Of a stretch of DNA of 23,539 bases, positions 6,568 through 14,572 are shown one piece after another. The DNA is taken from assembly GCA_944363005.1 (NCBI GenBank), contig CALVTV010000126.1, forward strand, positions 1 to 23,539. Reading direction: 5' to 3'. The position numbers and the translations under genes are program-made. Position 1 is the first letter of the stretch; every line of letters starts with the position of its first letter. Under the pieces are notes generated by a model. That model did not search any database, was not told the origin of the DNA, and saw only the letters and a list, made by a program, of their open reading frames with translations. The DNA is from an uncultured Clostridia bacterium (lineage in GTDB: Bacteria > Bacillota > Clostridia > Christensenellales > Aristaeellaceae).

Positions 6568-8613
6568 ATGGGCAAAGGTGGACATGGAAGGCGCGCCAAT
6601 GCGCCCAGAAGGACGCGCAAAATACCGGGGAAAGGCAAAAAGCTTCCGCAGCGTTCGCAGCGCGGGGAGACGGTTGAACTTACGGTTCGCGGATTCTCCC
6701 GGGGAAGCATTCAGATGCTGGCGGAGGACGGAACGGCGTATCTGTGCGCAAAGGACAATGCCAAGGGTGCGCTGTATGGGGACCGCGTGCTGGCGGAACG
6801 CATGGGGCGCGACCGGGTGATCGTCAACCGCGTGCTCGAGCATGCGCATGAGGAGATCATGGGCGTGCTGCGTGAACGGGGAAATCAATGGTGCATTCAG
6901 CCGTTGGAGCGTCACCTGCCTGCGGAAATCGACGTGCAGCAGGTCGAAGAAGGGGCGCAGCCCGGGGACATCGTGCGCACGCGCGTGCAACGCTGGGCGG
7001 ACGAAGGAACGATGCTGGTGCGCATTGTCGAGCGGATCGGCAGCTTTGACCAGGCGACGTTTGCGCTCGATGCCCTCGTGCGCAGCATGCATCTTAGGGA
7101 AGCGTTTTCGCCGGAGGCTATGGCGCAGGCCGAAGCTTGCCGCGAGGCGAACCTGGCGGACGATCCGCAGCGCGAGGATTTGCGCGACTTGCTGTCTTTT
7201 ACGATTGACGGACGGGATGCCAAGGACTTCGACGACGCGGTGAGCCTGGAGCGGTTGCCCGACGGCAGCCTGCTTTTGGGCGTGCATATCGCGGATGTCG
7301 GCCATTACGCGCCGCAGGATTCGGCGCTGGATCGGGAAGCTTATTTGAGGGGTACGAGCGTCTATTTGCCCGGCAGGGTATTGCCGATGCTCCCGGAGCA
7401 GCTCTCCAACGGCGTCTGTTCGCTTCGGCCGGATGAGGACAAGTTCACGTTGAGCGCGCTGATATCGATGGATGAGCGGGGCAATGTGACCGGTATGCGC
7501 CTGGCGAGAACCATTACGCGCTCGAAGGCGCGCCTTGTCTATGACGATGTGAACGCCGTATTCGAGGGGGATGCCCAGCAGCGCGCGGCGTTTGAAGCGA
7601 AGGACCCGCGCCTTTGCGGCACGCTCTTGGCTATGCGCGATCTGGCGAGGCAGATCCGCCGCAAGCGGGAAAACCGGGGCGCGATCGACTTTGATACCCA
7701 TGAACCGCAGTTTCTGCTCGATGAGCGTGGGGAGCCGGTGGAGATTCTGATGCGCGAACGCGGCGAGGCCGAACAGATGATCGAGGATTTCATGCTGACG
7801 GCCAACACGTGCGTTGCGCGCTGGGCGAGGCAAAAGGATGTGCCGCTGCTCTACCGCGTGCATGAAAAACCGGACCCGGATAAGCTGACGGCGCTCAAGA
7901 GCTTTTTGTCCATCCTGGGCGTGGATGCGCGCAGGATCACGCCGAACGCGGCCCCGGGCGACATTCGCGCGGTGCTCGAATCGACCAAAGACCGGCCGGA
8001 ATTCCGCGCCATATCGACGTTGGCCCTGCGCAGCATGCAAAAGGCGCGCTACGACGCCTCGCCGTTGGGCCATTACGGCCTTGCGATGGAGGACTATTGC
8101 CATTTTACCTCCCCGATTCGCCGCTATCCCGATCTGGTGGTCAGCCGCGCGGTGACGGCGGTGCTCTGCGGCGAACGCGCGCCGATGAAGGGCGAGCGCC
8201 TCGACGACGCTGCCCTGCGCAGTTCCGATTGCGAGCGGGCGGCTGTGGACGCGGAACGCGCCGCGGACAAGCTCATGATGGCCCGACTGATGGCTTCCCA
8301 TGTGGGCGAGGAGTTTGACGGCGTGGTCAGCGGTGTAGCAGAATTCGGCGTTTACGTTGAGCTGAGCAACGGGGCGGAAGGATTCATCCACGTGCGCACG
8401 CTCAACGACTGGTTTGATTACGACGAGCGGCGCCTCGTTCTGCGCGGAGAGCGCACCGGGGCGACGTTTACGCTGGGACAGGCGCTTCGCGTGCGGGTGG
8501 CGAGCGTAGAGCTGGAGAGCAGTGCCGTCGATTTGGAACTGACAGCGCCGCTGCGGGCGGAGAAATCCGCGAAGAAACAGGAGCGTGCGCGCATTCGCGG
8601 CTTCAAGCGGTAA
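6568..8613 (+). CDS. rnr: Ribonuclease R
   Basis: A 681-residue 3'-to-5' exoribonuclease of the RNB family that degrades structured RNA, rRNA fragments and, in many bacteria, tmRNA-tagged messages. After a basic tail come cold-shock-like domains (about 33-160), then the RNB catalytic domain with TIDGRDAKDFDDAV, whose Asp214, Asp220, Asp222 and Asp223 are the metal ligands. Further on it has HFTSPIRRYPDLVVSR, a C-terminal S1 domain (FDGVVSGVAEFGVYVEL) and a Lys/Arg-rich end. It is shorter than typical RNase R (about 750-810) because the N-terminal winged-helix domain is missing; in its place is a ~30-residue Gly/Arg/Lys-rich tail. ATG 6568 with GGAGG seven bases upstream is the clear start. 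The smpB gene that often follows is not here. Confidence 0.95.
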   Translation: MGKGGHGRRANAPRRTRKIPGKGKKLPQRSQRGETVELTVRGFSRGSIQMLAEDGTAYLCAKDNAKGALYGDRVLAERMGRDRVIVNRVLEHAHEEIMGVLRERGNQWCIQPLERHLPAEIDVQQVEEGAQPGDIVRTRVQRWADEGTMLVRIVERIGSFDQATFALDALVRSMHLREAFSPEAMAQAEACREANLADDPQREDLRDLLSFTIDGRDAKDFDDAVSLERLPDGSLLLGVHIADVGHYAPQDSALDREAYLRGTSVYLPGRVLPMLPEQLSNGVCSLRPDEDKFTLSALISMDERGNVTGMRLARTITRSKARLVYDDVNAVFEGDAQQRAAFEAKDPRLCGTLLAMRDLARQIRRKRENRGAIDFDTHEPQFLLDERGEPVEILMRERGEAEQMIEDFMLTANTCVARWARQKDVPLLYRVHEKPDPDKLTALKSFLSILGVDARRITPNAAPGDIRAVLESTKDRPEFRAISTLALRSMQKARYDASPLGHYGLAMEDYCHFTSPIRRYPDLVVSRAVTAVLCGERAPMKGERLDDAALRSSDCERAAVDAERAADKLMMARLMASHVGEEFDGVVSGVAEFGVYVELSNGAEGFIHVRTLNDWFDYDERRLVLRGERTGATFTLGQALRVRVASVELESSAVDLELTAPLRAEKSAKKQERARIRGFKR

Positions 8614-8641
8614 ACTTCATTCAATCGGAGGAACACACAAC

Positions 8642-9598
8642 ATGAGGATGTCGGTGATCGGCTGCGGCCGGTGGGGATCGTTTATCGCATGGTATCTGCA
8701 TCATATCGGTCACGAGGTCACGCTCTATGGGCGTCCGGGCTCCGCACGCATGGAGCAGCTGATGCAAACGCGCACAAACGGTGTGGTGACCTTCGCCGAA
8801 GATGTGCGGATGACGTGCGATTTGCAGGAGGCGCTTGCCGCGCCGGTCATCTGCATTTCCATCGGTGCGCAGTCGCTTTCGCGGCTGATGGCGCAGATTG
8901 CCGGGGTTGCGGTGCAGGGGAAGACGTTTGTACTCTGCATGAAGGGCATTGAAGCGGACACGTGCCGCCGACTTTCGCAGATTGCGGATGAGGCTGTCGG
9001 CGCAAACAATGACATCGCCGTCTGGCTGGGGCCGGGCCACGTTCAGGAGTTTGTCGCCGGGGTGCCCAATTGCATGGTGATCGATTCCAAGAGCGAAGCG
9101 GTGAAGGAGCGCCTGATCGGCCTGCTTTCCGGCGGACTGATTCGCTTCTACTACGGCACGGATCTGATCGGAAACGAGATCGGCGCCGCAGCCAAAAACG
9201 TCATCGGTATCGCGGCGGGCATGCTCGACGGCATGGGCGTCTCTTCGCTCAAGGGCGCGCTGATGAGCCGCGGCACGCGCGAGATTGCGCGGCTTATCGG
9301 CGCGATGGGTGGAGACGAGCGGTCGGCTTACGGGCTTTGCCATTTGGGCGATTACGAGGCGACGGTCTTTTCCGCGTACAGCCACAACCGGCGCTTTGGC
9401 GAAATGTTTGTCAAAGGGCAGGCGTATAGCGAATTGGCCGAAGGGTATGATACGGTTAGGGCGCTTTGCCGCATGGCGGAGGAACGGGGCGTGGAATTGC
9501 CCATCTGCCGGACGGTCTATGCCATCCTGTACGAAGGAGAGCAGGCGCAAGAGGCGATGAACCGGCTCTTCACCCGCAGTTTGAAACGCGAGTTTTAG
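8642..9598 (+). CDS. NAD(P)-dependent glycerol-3-phosphate dehydrogenase-like protein (divergent GpsA)
   Basis: A 318-residue member of the glycerol-3-phosphate dehydrogenase family, which makes sn-glycerol 3-phosphate from dihydroxyacetone phosphate for phospholipid synthesis. It has the dinucleotide motif GCGRWG (7-12), MKGIE (100-104), LGPGHVQEF where classical GpsA has SGPSFAxE, the catalytic-Lys segment AAAKNVIGIAAGMLDGMG (Lys185) and SAYSHNRRFG matching SRNxxxG. The GLGDL-type loop reads CHLGDYEAT. The family is therefore clear, but several loops are atypical, and it may be a second or specialised GpsA. The start is ATG 8642 with GGAGG ten bases upstream; an in-frame upstream extension overlaps rnr and is rejected. 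It lies 28 bases after rnr and is probably co-transcribed. Confidence 0.82.
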   Translation: MRMSVIGCGRWGSFIAWYLHHIGHEVTLYGRPGSARMEQLMQTRTNGVVTFAEDVRMTCDLQEALAAPVICISIGAQSLSRLMAQIAGVAVQGKTFVLCMKGIEADTCRRLSQIADEAVGANNDIAVWLGPGHVQEFVAGVPNCMVIDSKSEAVKERLIGLLSGGLIRFYYGTDLIGNEIGAAAKNVIGIAAGMLDGMGVSSLKGALMSRGTREIARLIGAMGGDERSAYGLCHLGDYEATVFSAYSHNRRFGEMFVKGQAYSELAEGYDTVRALCRMAEERGVELPICRTVYAILYEGEQAQEAMNRLFTRSLKREF

Positions 9599-9696
9599 AA
9601 AAAATTACAATCCGTTCAGGCGCGTTTTTTGCGGATGAATCGGCGGTTATCTCCATCGCAACCCTATAAAAAGTTTGATTTACGCCCAACTTCTGC

Positions 9697-9725
9697 TTGC
9701 ACCCGGGGCGTGATGCTGATATACT
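9697..9725 (+). promoter_or_regulatory. Promoter upstream of rex
   Basis: TTGCAC (9697-9702), a 17-base spacer, then TATACT (9720-9725), about 50 bases before the rex start. No classical Rex operator (TTGTGAAN4TTCACAA-like) is seen here, so autoregulation is not evident. Confidence 0.75.
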
Positions 9726-9775
9726 TATAAACACAGGGCTTTCGGCTCAGTATGATGAATGGGAGCTGGTTACAA

Positions 9776-10435
9776 ATGGCTTACAAGTCACGTGTGTCTG
9801 ACGCGGTTGTGCGCAGACTTCCGATGTATTATCGTCACCTGCGCGAGCTGGAGAAGGCGGGCGTCGTGCGCATTTCTTCCCAGGAATTGGGCGAACGCAT
9901 GAACCTGACCGCGTCCCAGATTCGCCAGGATATCAACTGTTTCGGCGGATTCGGCCAGCAGGGTTATGGCTATCACGTCACAAACCTCAAGGAGCGCATT
10001 GCGGAGATTCTGGGCCTGACGCATCAGTACCATGTCATCATCATCGGTGCGGGCAATATCGGCCGGGCTGTGGCGAATTACCCGGGGTTTGCCAAAGAGG
10101 GCTTTCATATCCAGGCGATCTTTGATGTTTCCCCGGCGCTGATGGGGATTGACGTCCATGGCACGCTCGTGCAGCCGATGGACAAGCTCGACGGCTGGCT
10201 TGCCGCTCATCAGGTGGACATTGCCGTGTTGGCTGTGCCGTCTGCGCACGCGCAGACGACGGCGGATCAGCTTGTGCGCGGCGGCGTGCGCGCGATCTGG
10301 AACTTTGCGCCGGTGGATCTGGCGCTGCCGGAGGGCGTGGCTGTCAACAACGTGCATCTGTCCGACAGCCTGCATATCCTGTCCTATCGGATGAACGAGA
10401 AGACGCTGTTTGAGACGCTGGATGCCAATAAGTGA
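9776..10435 (+). CDS. rex: Redox-sensing transcriptional repressor Rex
   Basis: A 219-residue repressor that senses the NADH/NAD+ ratio and controls fermentation and NADH-reoxidation genes. An N-terminal winged helix (about 1-75) contains the diagnostic SQIRQD and FGGFGQQGYGY segments. The C-terminal Rossmann domain has GAGNIG (91-96), and the domain-swapped C-terminal helix ends the protein. Length fits the family (about 210-220). ATG 9776 is preferred because GGGAG lies ten bases upstream; ATG 9752 and 9755 upstream lack an SD. The next gene begins 16 bases after the stop, so rex probably leads an operon with the VanW-like and TetR-like genes. Confidence 0.95.
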   Translation: MAYKSRVSDAVVRRLPMYYRHLRELEKAGVVRISSQELGERMNLTASQIRQDINCFGGFGQQGYGYHVTNLKERIAEILGLTHQYHVIIIGAGNIGRAVANYPGFAKEGFHIQAIFDVSPALMGIDVHGTLVQPMDKLDGWLAAHQVDIAVLAVPSAHAQTTADQLVRGGVRAIWNFAPVDLALPEGVAVNNVHLSDSLHILSYRMNEKTLFETLDANK

Positions 10436-10451
10436 TTTGAAGGAGAGAGAC

Positions 10452-11906
10452 ATGGCTTTGGGAAGCCGCAGGCCTGGGCGGCGCGGACGCCGCACGCCGG
10501 TGATTGCCAAAGAAGAGCGAGCGCTTTTTCCGGTATGGACGCTGATCGTTATCCTGCTTTGCGTAGGGCTATGGATCGGCGGCGCAAAATTATATTCGGA
10601 TCGGATGGCGGCATATGAAGCGTATGCCGCCATCAGTAAAATGGCCACGCAGGATACGTTCTATCCTGGGGTTACGGTAGACGGCATCGACCTGGGCGGC
10701 ATGACGATGCAGGAAGCGCAGCAAATCTTTGCGCAGCGGCAGATGGAGACCACTTCAGAGTTTTCGCTGGTCGTCGCGGCGGGGGAGCGCAAGTGGCTCA
10801 TTACGTCCAACGAGGTGCCGGTGACGTTCAATGCGGATACCATCCTCGAGCGCGCGTACGCCGTGGGCCATACGGGCTCGCTGGAGGAGCGCGCCGCGCA
10901 GATTCAACAGGCGCGTGAACAGGGCATCGCGTTTGTCACAGGGTACACCTATGACCGCTCGGCTGTGCGCAGCCTGGTGGACACCATCGCCGACAGCCTC
11001 GACGTGGAGGCTGTGGATGCGACGCTGGATGCCTTTGATCCCAACAATCACACGTTTACCTTTACCGAGGAGTCCGCGGGTTACCGGATTGACCGGGAAC
11101 TGCTCCACAGCGATATCCTCGCGGCGCTCGATGAGCGGGCCTATGACCGGGTCATTCTCGTTCAGGGGGAGAGCGTGGAGCCGCAGGTGACGCTGGCGCA
11201 ACTGCGCGGCCTGTTTGGCAAGATCTCTTCCTTCACCACCACCACGACCAAGGACAACGACCGCAACACGAACATCGCACTTTCCGCGGCGGCGCTCAAC
11301 GGTCGCATGGTTTTGCCGGGGGAGACGATGTCCTTCAACGATTGCACCGGTCAGCGTACGGGCGAAAAGGGCTACCGCGAAGCGGGCGCCATCGCCGGGG
11401 GCGTTCTGGTGGACGACACGGGCGGCGGTGTTTGCCAGACTTCGTCTACATTGTTTAACGCAGTCGTGCGCGCCGACCTTGAAATCGTGGAGCGGTATGC
11501 GCACAGCTGGCCGTCCTCCTATGTCAACAAGGGAGAGGACGCGACGGTGAACTGGCCGTCGCTGGATTTCGTGTTCCGCAACAACGGAAAGTTCCCCATC
11601 TTTGTCGTCGCCTGGTATGCCGATCAGGCGGTGACGGTGGAGATTTACGGCCAGTTGCTTGAAAACGGGCAATCGATCGACCTGTATTCGGAGGTGATCA
11701 AGACGCTCACCCCGTCCAACGATATCCTCTATACGCTCGACGAGTCCCTGCCCGTTGGCACCAGAAAAGCCGGCCGGCAGAAGCGCACGGGGTATGTGGT
11801 GGATACGTATAAGGTCTACAAGGACAGCGAGGGAAACGAGATCCGGCGCGAAAAGCTGTGGACAACCACGTATCGCGCGACACAGGAAGAGATCCTGTAT
11901 CACTGA
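10452..11906 (+). CDS. VanW-domain cell-surface protein with one membrane anchor
   Basis: A 484-residue protein. It has a basic cytosolic start rich in Arg, one membrane segment (about 27-45), and an extracytoplasmic part with a peptidoglycan-binding-type region (about 65-240) containing the typical YPGVTVDGIDLGGMT entry. A VanW domain (about 258-410) follows with GGGVCQTSSTLFNAVVRADL and ERYAHSWPSSYV, and then a G5-like tail. VanW proteins occur in vancomycin-resistance clusters and widely in Firmicutes; their biochemical role is unknown, and nothing here indicates resistance, because no vanA/vanH/vanX is nearby. The start is supported by AGGAG six bases upstream of ATG 10452. It lies between rex and a TetR-type regulator. 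Confidence 0.9.
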   Translation: MALGSRRPGRRGRRTPVIAKEERALFPVWTLIVILLCVGLWIGGAKLYSDRMAAYEAYAAISKMATQDTFYPGVTVDGIDLGGMTMQEAQQIFAQRQMETTSEFSLVVAAGERKWLITSNEVPVTFNADTILERAYAVGHTGSLEERAAQIQQAREQGIAFVTGYTYDRSAVRSLVDTIADSLDVEAVDATLDAFDPNNHTFTFTEESAGYRIDRELLHSDILAALDERAYDRVILVQGESVEPQVTLAQLRGLFGKISSFTTTTTKDNDRNTNIALSAAALNGRMVLPGETMSFNDCTGQRTGEKGYREAGAIAGGVLVDDTGGGVCQTSSTLFNAVVRADLEIVERYAHSWPSSYVNKGEDATVNWPSLDFVFRNNGKFPIFVVAWYADQAVTVEIYGQLLENGQSIDLYSEVIKTLTPSNDILYTLDESLPVGTRKAGRQKRTGYVVDTYKVYKDSEGNEIRREKLWTTTYRATQEEILYH

Positions 11907-11924
11907 GGAAAGCCGGGGGACGAC

Positions 11925-12638
11925 ATGCGAAAGGGAGATTTGCGCCGGGATGAGCTGCTGGCAACAGCGGAGCGCCTGTTCTACGCCAAGGGATATGAGG
12001 GGACTTCCGTGCAGGATATTCTCACGGAGATGAACTTTTCCAAGGGCGGGTTTTACCATCACTTCGACAGCAAACTCGCCGTACTCCAGGCAATCTGCGA
12101 ACAGAGGGCAAGGGAAATCTGCGACCGCGCGCGGGAGGCCGTCGCCGCGCAGCAGGGCGCGGTCAACAAGCTCAATGCGCTGTTCCACGACAGTTCCCTC
12201 CTGCACAACACCAACACCAATTTCGTATTTTTGCTCATTCAGGTGGCCTATCGCGAGGATGGCGCGCTGATGCGCGAAAAAATGAAGCAGAGCCAGCTTG
12301 AACAGATGCGGGATCTGCTGGTGGAAATTCTGGAAGAGGGCGTGCGCTCGCAGGCATTCTTTGTGACGGATATTCCGTCTACGGCCCAGATGCTCATCCG
12401 GTTTTACATGCAGTTCACCGACGAGATGGCGATGCTGCTTGCGCAAGAGGACAGCGAGGAGAAGATCCTGGAGTCCATGGTGATCAAATTGCAGGTGTAC
12501 CGCACGGCGGTGGAGCGCATTTTGGTCGCGCCGTTTGGCTCGATTGTGCTCTGTGACGCCAAGGAACTGCGCTTGCTCTTGCAGGACGTCATCAAGAGGC
12601 GTCTGCGTGAGCGTGCGGATGAAATGCTGCGAACATAA
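11925..12638 (+). CDS. TetR/AcrR-family transcriptional regulator
   Basis: A 237-residue regulator. The N-terminal domain (about 5-52) is a standard TetR helix-turn-helix: LLATAERLFYAKGYEGTSV, then QDILTEMNFSKGGFYHHFDSK with the GGFYHHF recognition-helix end. The C-terminal ligand domain has no recognisable ligand signature. The gene starts 18 bases after the VanW-like gene with GGGGGA upstream of the ATG, so it is probably in the rex transcript. It may regulate that operon or an unlinked efflux or envelope gene; the target is unknown. It is slightly longer than the usual ~200 residues. Confidence 0.88.
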   Translation: MRKGDLRRDELLATAERLFYAKGYEGTSVQDILTEMNFSKGGFYHHFDSKLAVLQAICEQRAREICDRAREAVAAQQGAVNKLNALFHDSSLLHNTNTNFVFLLIQVAYREDGALMREKMKQSQLEQMRDLLVEILEEGVRSQAFFVTDIPSTAQMLIRFYMQFTDEMAMLLAQEDSEEKILESMVIKLQVYRTAVERILVAPFGSIVLCDAKELRLLLQDVIKRRLRERADEMLRT

Positions 12639-12640
12639 CA

Positions 12641-12690
12641 ACAGAGCCGCCGGAAGATCCGACGGCTCTTGTGCATATGCCTGTTTTTTT
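12641..12690 (+). terminator. Possible terminator after the TetR-type gene
   Basis: AGAGCCG (12643-12649) pairs with CGGCTCT (12663-12669), with an inner CGGA/TCCG stem. The T-run (12684-12690) is about 14 bases away from the stem, so it is not a classical intrinsic terminator. Confidence 0.4.
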
Positions 12691-12740
12691 GTTGCCCCGG
12701 GGAGACGAACAGAGGGGCGGGGATGGCGCGGAAAGCCGCA

Positions 12741-13505
12741 TCAGGCGTGGGCGTCCGTTTGCGCAGGGCCATGCTCCACAAGCCCGGCCTGCTTCTGGTC
12801 CCACAGGCCGTATTGCGCCGTGTTTTGCAGGGCGGAGAGCATGTAATCCTTCAGGTGCGGATAGGTTTTGCACAGCGTGGCGATCAGCTGCTTGATTTCT
12901 TCGCGCTTGGAGTTGCCGTCCGCCGGGCAGGGGTTTTTCACCACGGGCAGACTGAGCGTCTTGACCATGTGAATGACGTGCTTCTCGGGCACATAGACCA
13001 TCGGGCGAATGACGGTGATCTGCTTGCGGGAGAGGTACGTGTTCGGGTGAAAGGTATGCAGCCGTCCCTCGAAGATCAGGGACATGAGCAGGGTTTCGAT
13101 GGCGTCTTCACGATGATGGCCGAGGGCAACTTTGTTGCATCCGGCTGCAAGCGCGGCGTCGTTGAGCGCGCCGCGGCGCATTTTGGCGCAGAGCGCGCAG
13201 GGGTTGCTTTCCTTGCGGATATCGAAGATGACGTGCGCAATTTCGGTCTCAATGACGGTATAGGGAACGTCGATGCGCTCGCACAGCGCGGCGATGCCGG
13301 AAACATCAAAGGGTTCCAGGCCCATTTTCAGCGTGATGGCCTGCAGGGTGAACGCCTTGCCCGAGAACTTCCGGTAGAGGGAGAGCGCATAGAGCAGCAA
13401 CAGGCTATCCTTGCCCCCGGAGACGCCGACGGCAATGCGGTCGCCCGGGGCGATCATAGAAAAATCCGTATCCGCCTTGCGAATACAGCCGAGAACGGTC
13501 TTCAT
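12741..13505 (-). CDS. TtcA-like tRNA thiolation protein (PP-loop ATPase)
   Basis: A 254-residue PP-loop protein of the TtcA/TtuA group, which adenylates and thiolates tRNA (2-thiocytidine-32 in TtcA). It shows the ATP-binding SGGKDS (29-34), GHHREDAIETLL and the cysteine pair CALC (Cys103, Cys106). A third Cys193 in NPCPADG could complete a three-Cys [4Fe-4S] site as in TtcA. The second CxxC of E. coli TtcA is reduced to this single Cys. ATG 13505 is chosen because AAAGGAGG lies six bases upstream; the longer frame runs through the promoter. It is a single-gene transcript divergent from the DUF368 pair. The exact tRNA target is not provable from the sequence. Confidence 0.88.
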   Translation of the reverse strand: MKTVLGCIRKADTDFSMIAPGDRIAVGVSGGKDSLLLLYALSLYRKFSGKAFTLQAITLKMGLEPFDVSGIAALCERIDVPYTVIETEIAHVIFDIRKESNPCALCAKMRRGALNDAALAAGCNKVALGHHREDAIETLLMSLIFEGRLHTFHPNTYLSRKQITVIRPMVYVPEKHVIHMVKTLSLPVVKNPCPADGNSKREEIKQLIATLCKTYPHLKDYMLSALQNTAQYGLWDQKQAGLVEHGPAQTDAHA

Positions 13506-13535
13506 TGGTGGCCTCCTTTTCACTTGACGGCGTTC

Positions 13536-13565
13536 AGTATAGCGGGCAAAGCATGCCGGTGTCAA
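13536..13565 (-). promoter_or_regulatory. Promoter of the TtcA-like gene
   Basis: On the minus strand TTGACA (13565-13560), an 18-base spacer and TATACT (13541-13536), about 30 bases before the ATG. Confidence 0.82.
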
Positions 13566-13627
13566 GCGTTGCGCGCGCATTTGCTTTAAAATGTTGTTCA
13601 GTTTTCTTGAGGTCAGGCGGAAAAAAC

Positions 13628-13656
13628 TTGACGCGAGATGGCGATATTGATATAAT
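13628..13656 (+). promoter_or_regulatory. Promoter of the DUF368 gene pair
   Basis: TTGACG (13628-13633), 17 bases, then TATAAT (13651-13656), about 50 bases before the GTG start. Confidence 0.82.
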
Positions 13657-13706
13657 ATCCCGCGGTTTGTAAAAAAGAAAAAATTGCATGAGGAAAGGAA
13701 TGATTC

Positions 13707-14570
13707 GTGTTGAGCCAACAGGGCGGACGTGGGGATCAGATGCTCATTCGGGTGTTGCAGGGGGCATTGATCGGGCTGGGCGCCGTGCTACCGGGCATTT
13801 CCGGCGGTGTGCTCTGCGTGATCTTCGGGGTTTATCAGCCGATCATGGAGGTGCTGGCCGATCCGCGGCGCGCGCTTCGCCGCCATCTGCGGTTGCTGAT
13901 CCCGATTGGAATCGGTGTGGTCATTGGCTTCCTGGGCATTGCCAAGATCCTGGGCTTCTTGCTCAACCGCTATCCGGACCCGTCCGTGTGCCTGTTTGTG
14001 GGCTTGATCGCGGGCATGTTGCCCTCTCTTTACCGGGAAGCGGGCGAACACGGCCGGGGAAAGAGCGCGTTTGTCGCCATGGTCGTCGCCTTTGGCGTGA
14101 CGCTTGCGCTGCTTGTGACATTGCGCGTGATTTCACTGGCGATTGTGCCCAATTTCGCCTGGTATCTGTTCTGCGGATTCTGTCTGGCGCTCAGCGTCAT
14201 CGCGCCCGGTATGAGCTTTTCCACATTGCTCATGCCCTTGGGGCTGTACACGCCGTTCATTGACGGGATTGGAAACCTCGACTTTGGCGTGCTGATTCCG
14301 GGCGGGCTTGGCGCGCTGGTCACCATCCTGCTCTGTTCGCGCGCGGTCAACCTGCTGATGCAGCGCCATTATCCGCAGATGTTCCACGCGATACTCGGCA
14401 TTGTCGTTGCGGCGACGCTGGTCATCGTACCCTTTGGCAGCTTTAACACGGCTTCGTCTGCCGCAATCAATGGCATTTGCCTGGTCGCGGGCATTGCCGG
14501 CGCTCTCTTGCTGGATAGGATGAATGCGCGCGTCATGCAGTCCTGTCCCGACGAATTCAAAGGAGAATGA
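13707..14570 (+). CDS. DUF368 (PopT-like) membrane protein, copy 1
   Basis: A 287-residue polytopic membrane protein of the DUF368 family. Characterised members (PopT) return undecaprenyl phosphate across the membrane for cell-wall recycling. The family is built from two inverted halves, each with a PG-x-SG-type re-entrant motif. In this copy the first is intact (PGISGG, 29-34; then FGVY), while the second reads APGMSFS (166-172) and lacks the SGS. The GTG start has AAAGGAA upstream, with ATG 13740 as a less likely alternative. The next gene starts 2 bases after the stop, with its SD inside this gene's end, so the two are translationally linked. Function beyond the family is inferred. Confidence 0.85.
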   Translation: MLSQQGGRGDQMLIRVLQGALIGLGAVLPGISGGVLCVIFGVYQPIMEVLADPRRALRRHLRLLIPIGIGVVIGFLGIAKILGFLLNRYPDPSVCLFVGLIAGMLPSLYREAGEHGRGKSAFVAMVVAFGVTLALLVTLRVISLAIVPNFAWYLFCGFCLALSVIAPGMSFSTLLMPLGLYTPFIDGIGNLDFGVLIPGGLGALVTILLCSRAVNLLMQRHYPQMFHAILGIVVAATLVIVPFGSFNTASSAAINGICLVAGIAGALLLDRMNARVMQSCPDEFKGE

Positions 14571-14572
14571 GC

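Noticed and set aside
9582..9628. Possible terminator after the GpsA-like gene
   Set aside because: AAACGCG/CGCGTTT can pair, but the loop is over 30 bases. It is followed by T-rich sequence, yet is too weak to call.
10452..11906. VanW gene as a vancomycin-resistance determinant
   Set aside because: There is no vanH, ligase or vanX nearby, and VanW-domain proteins are common in Firmicutes without resistance.
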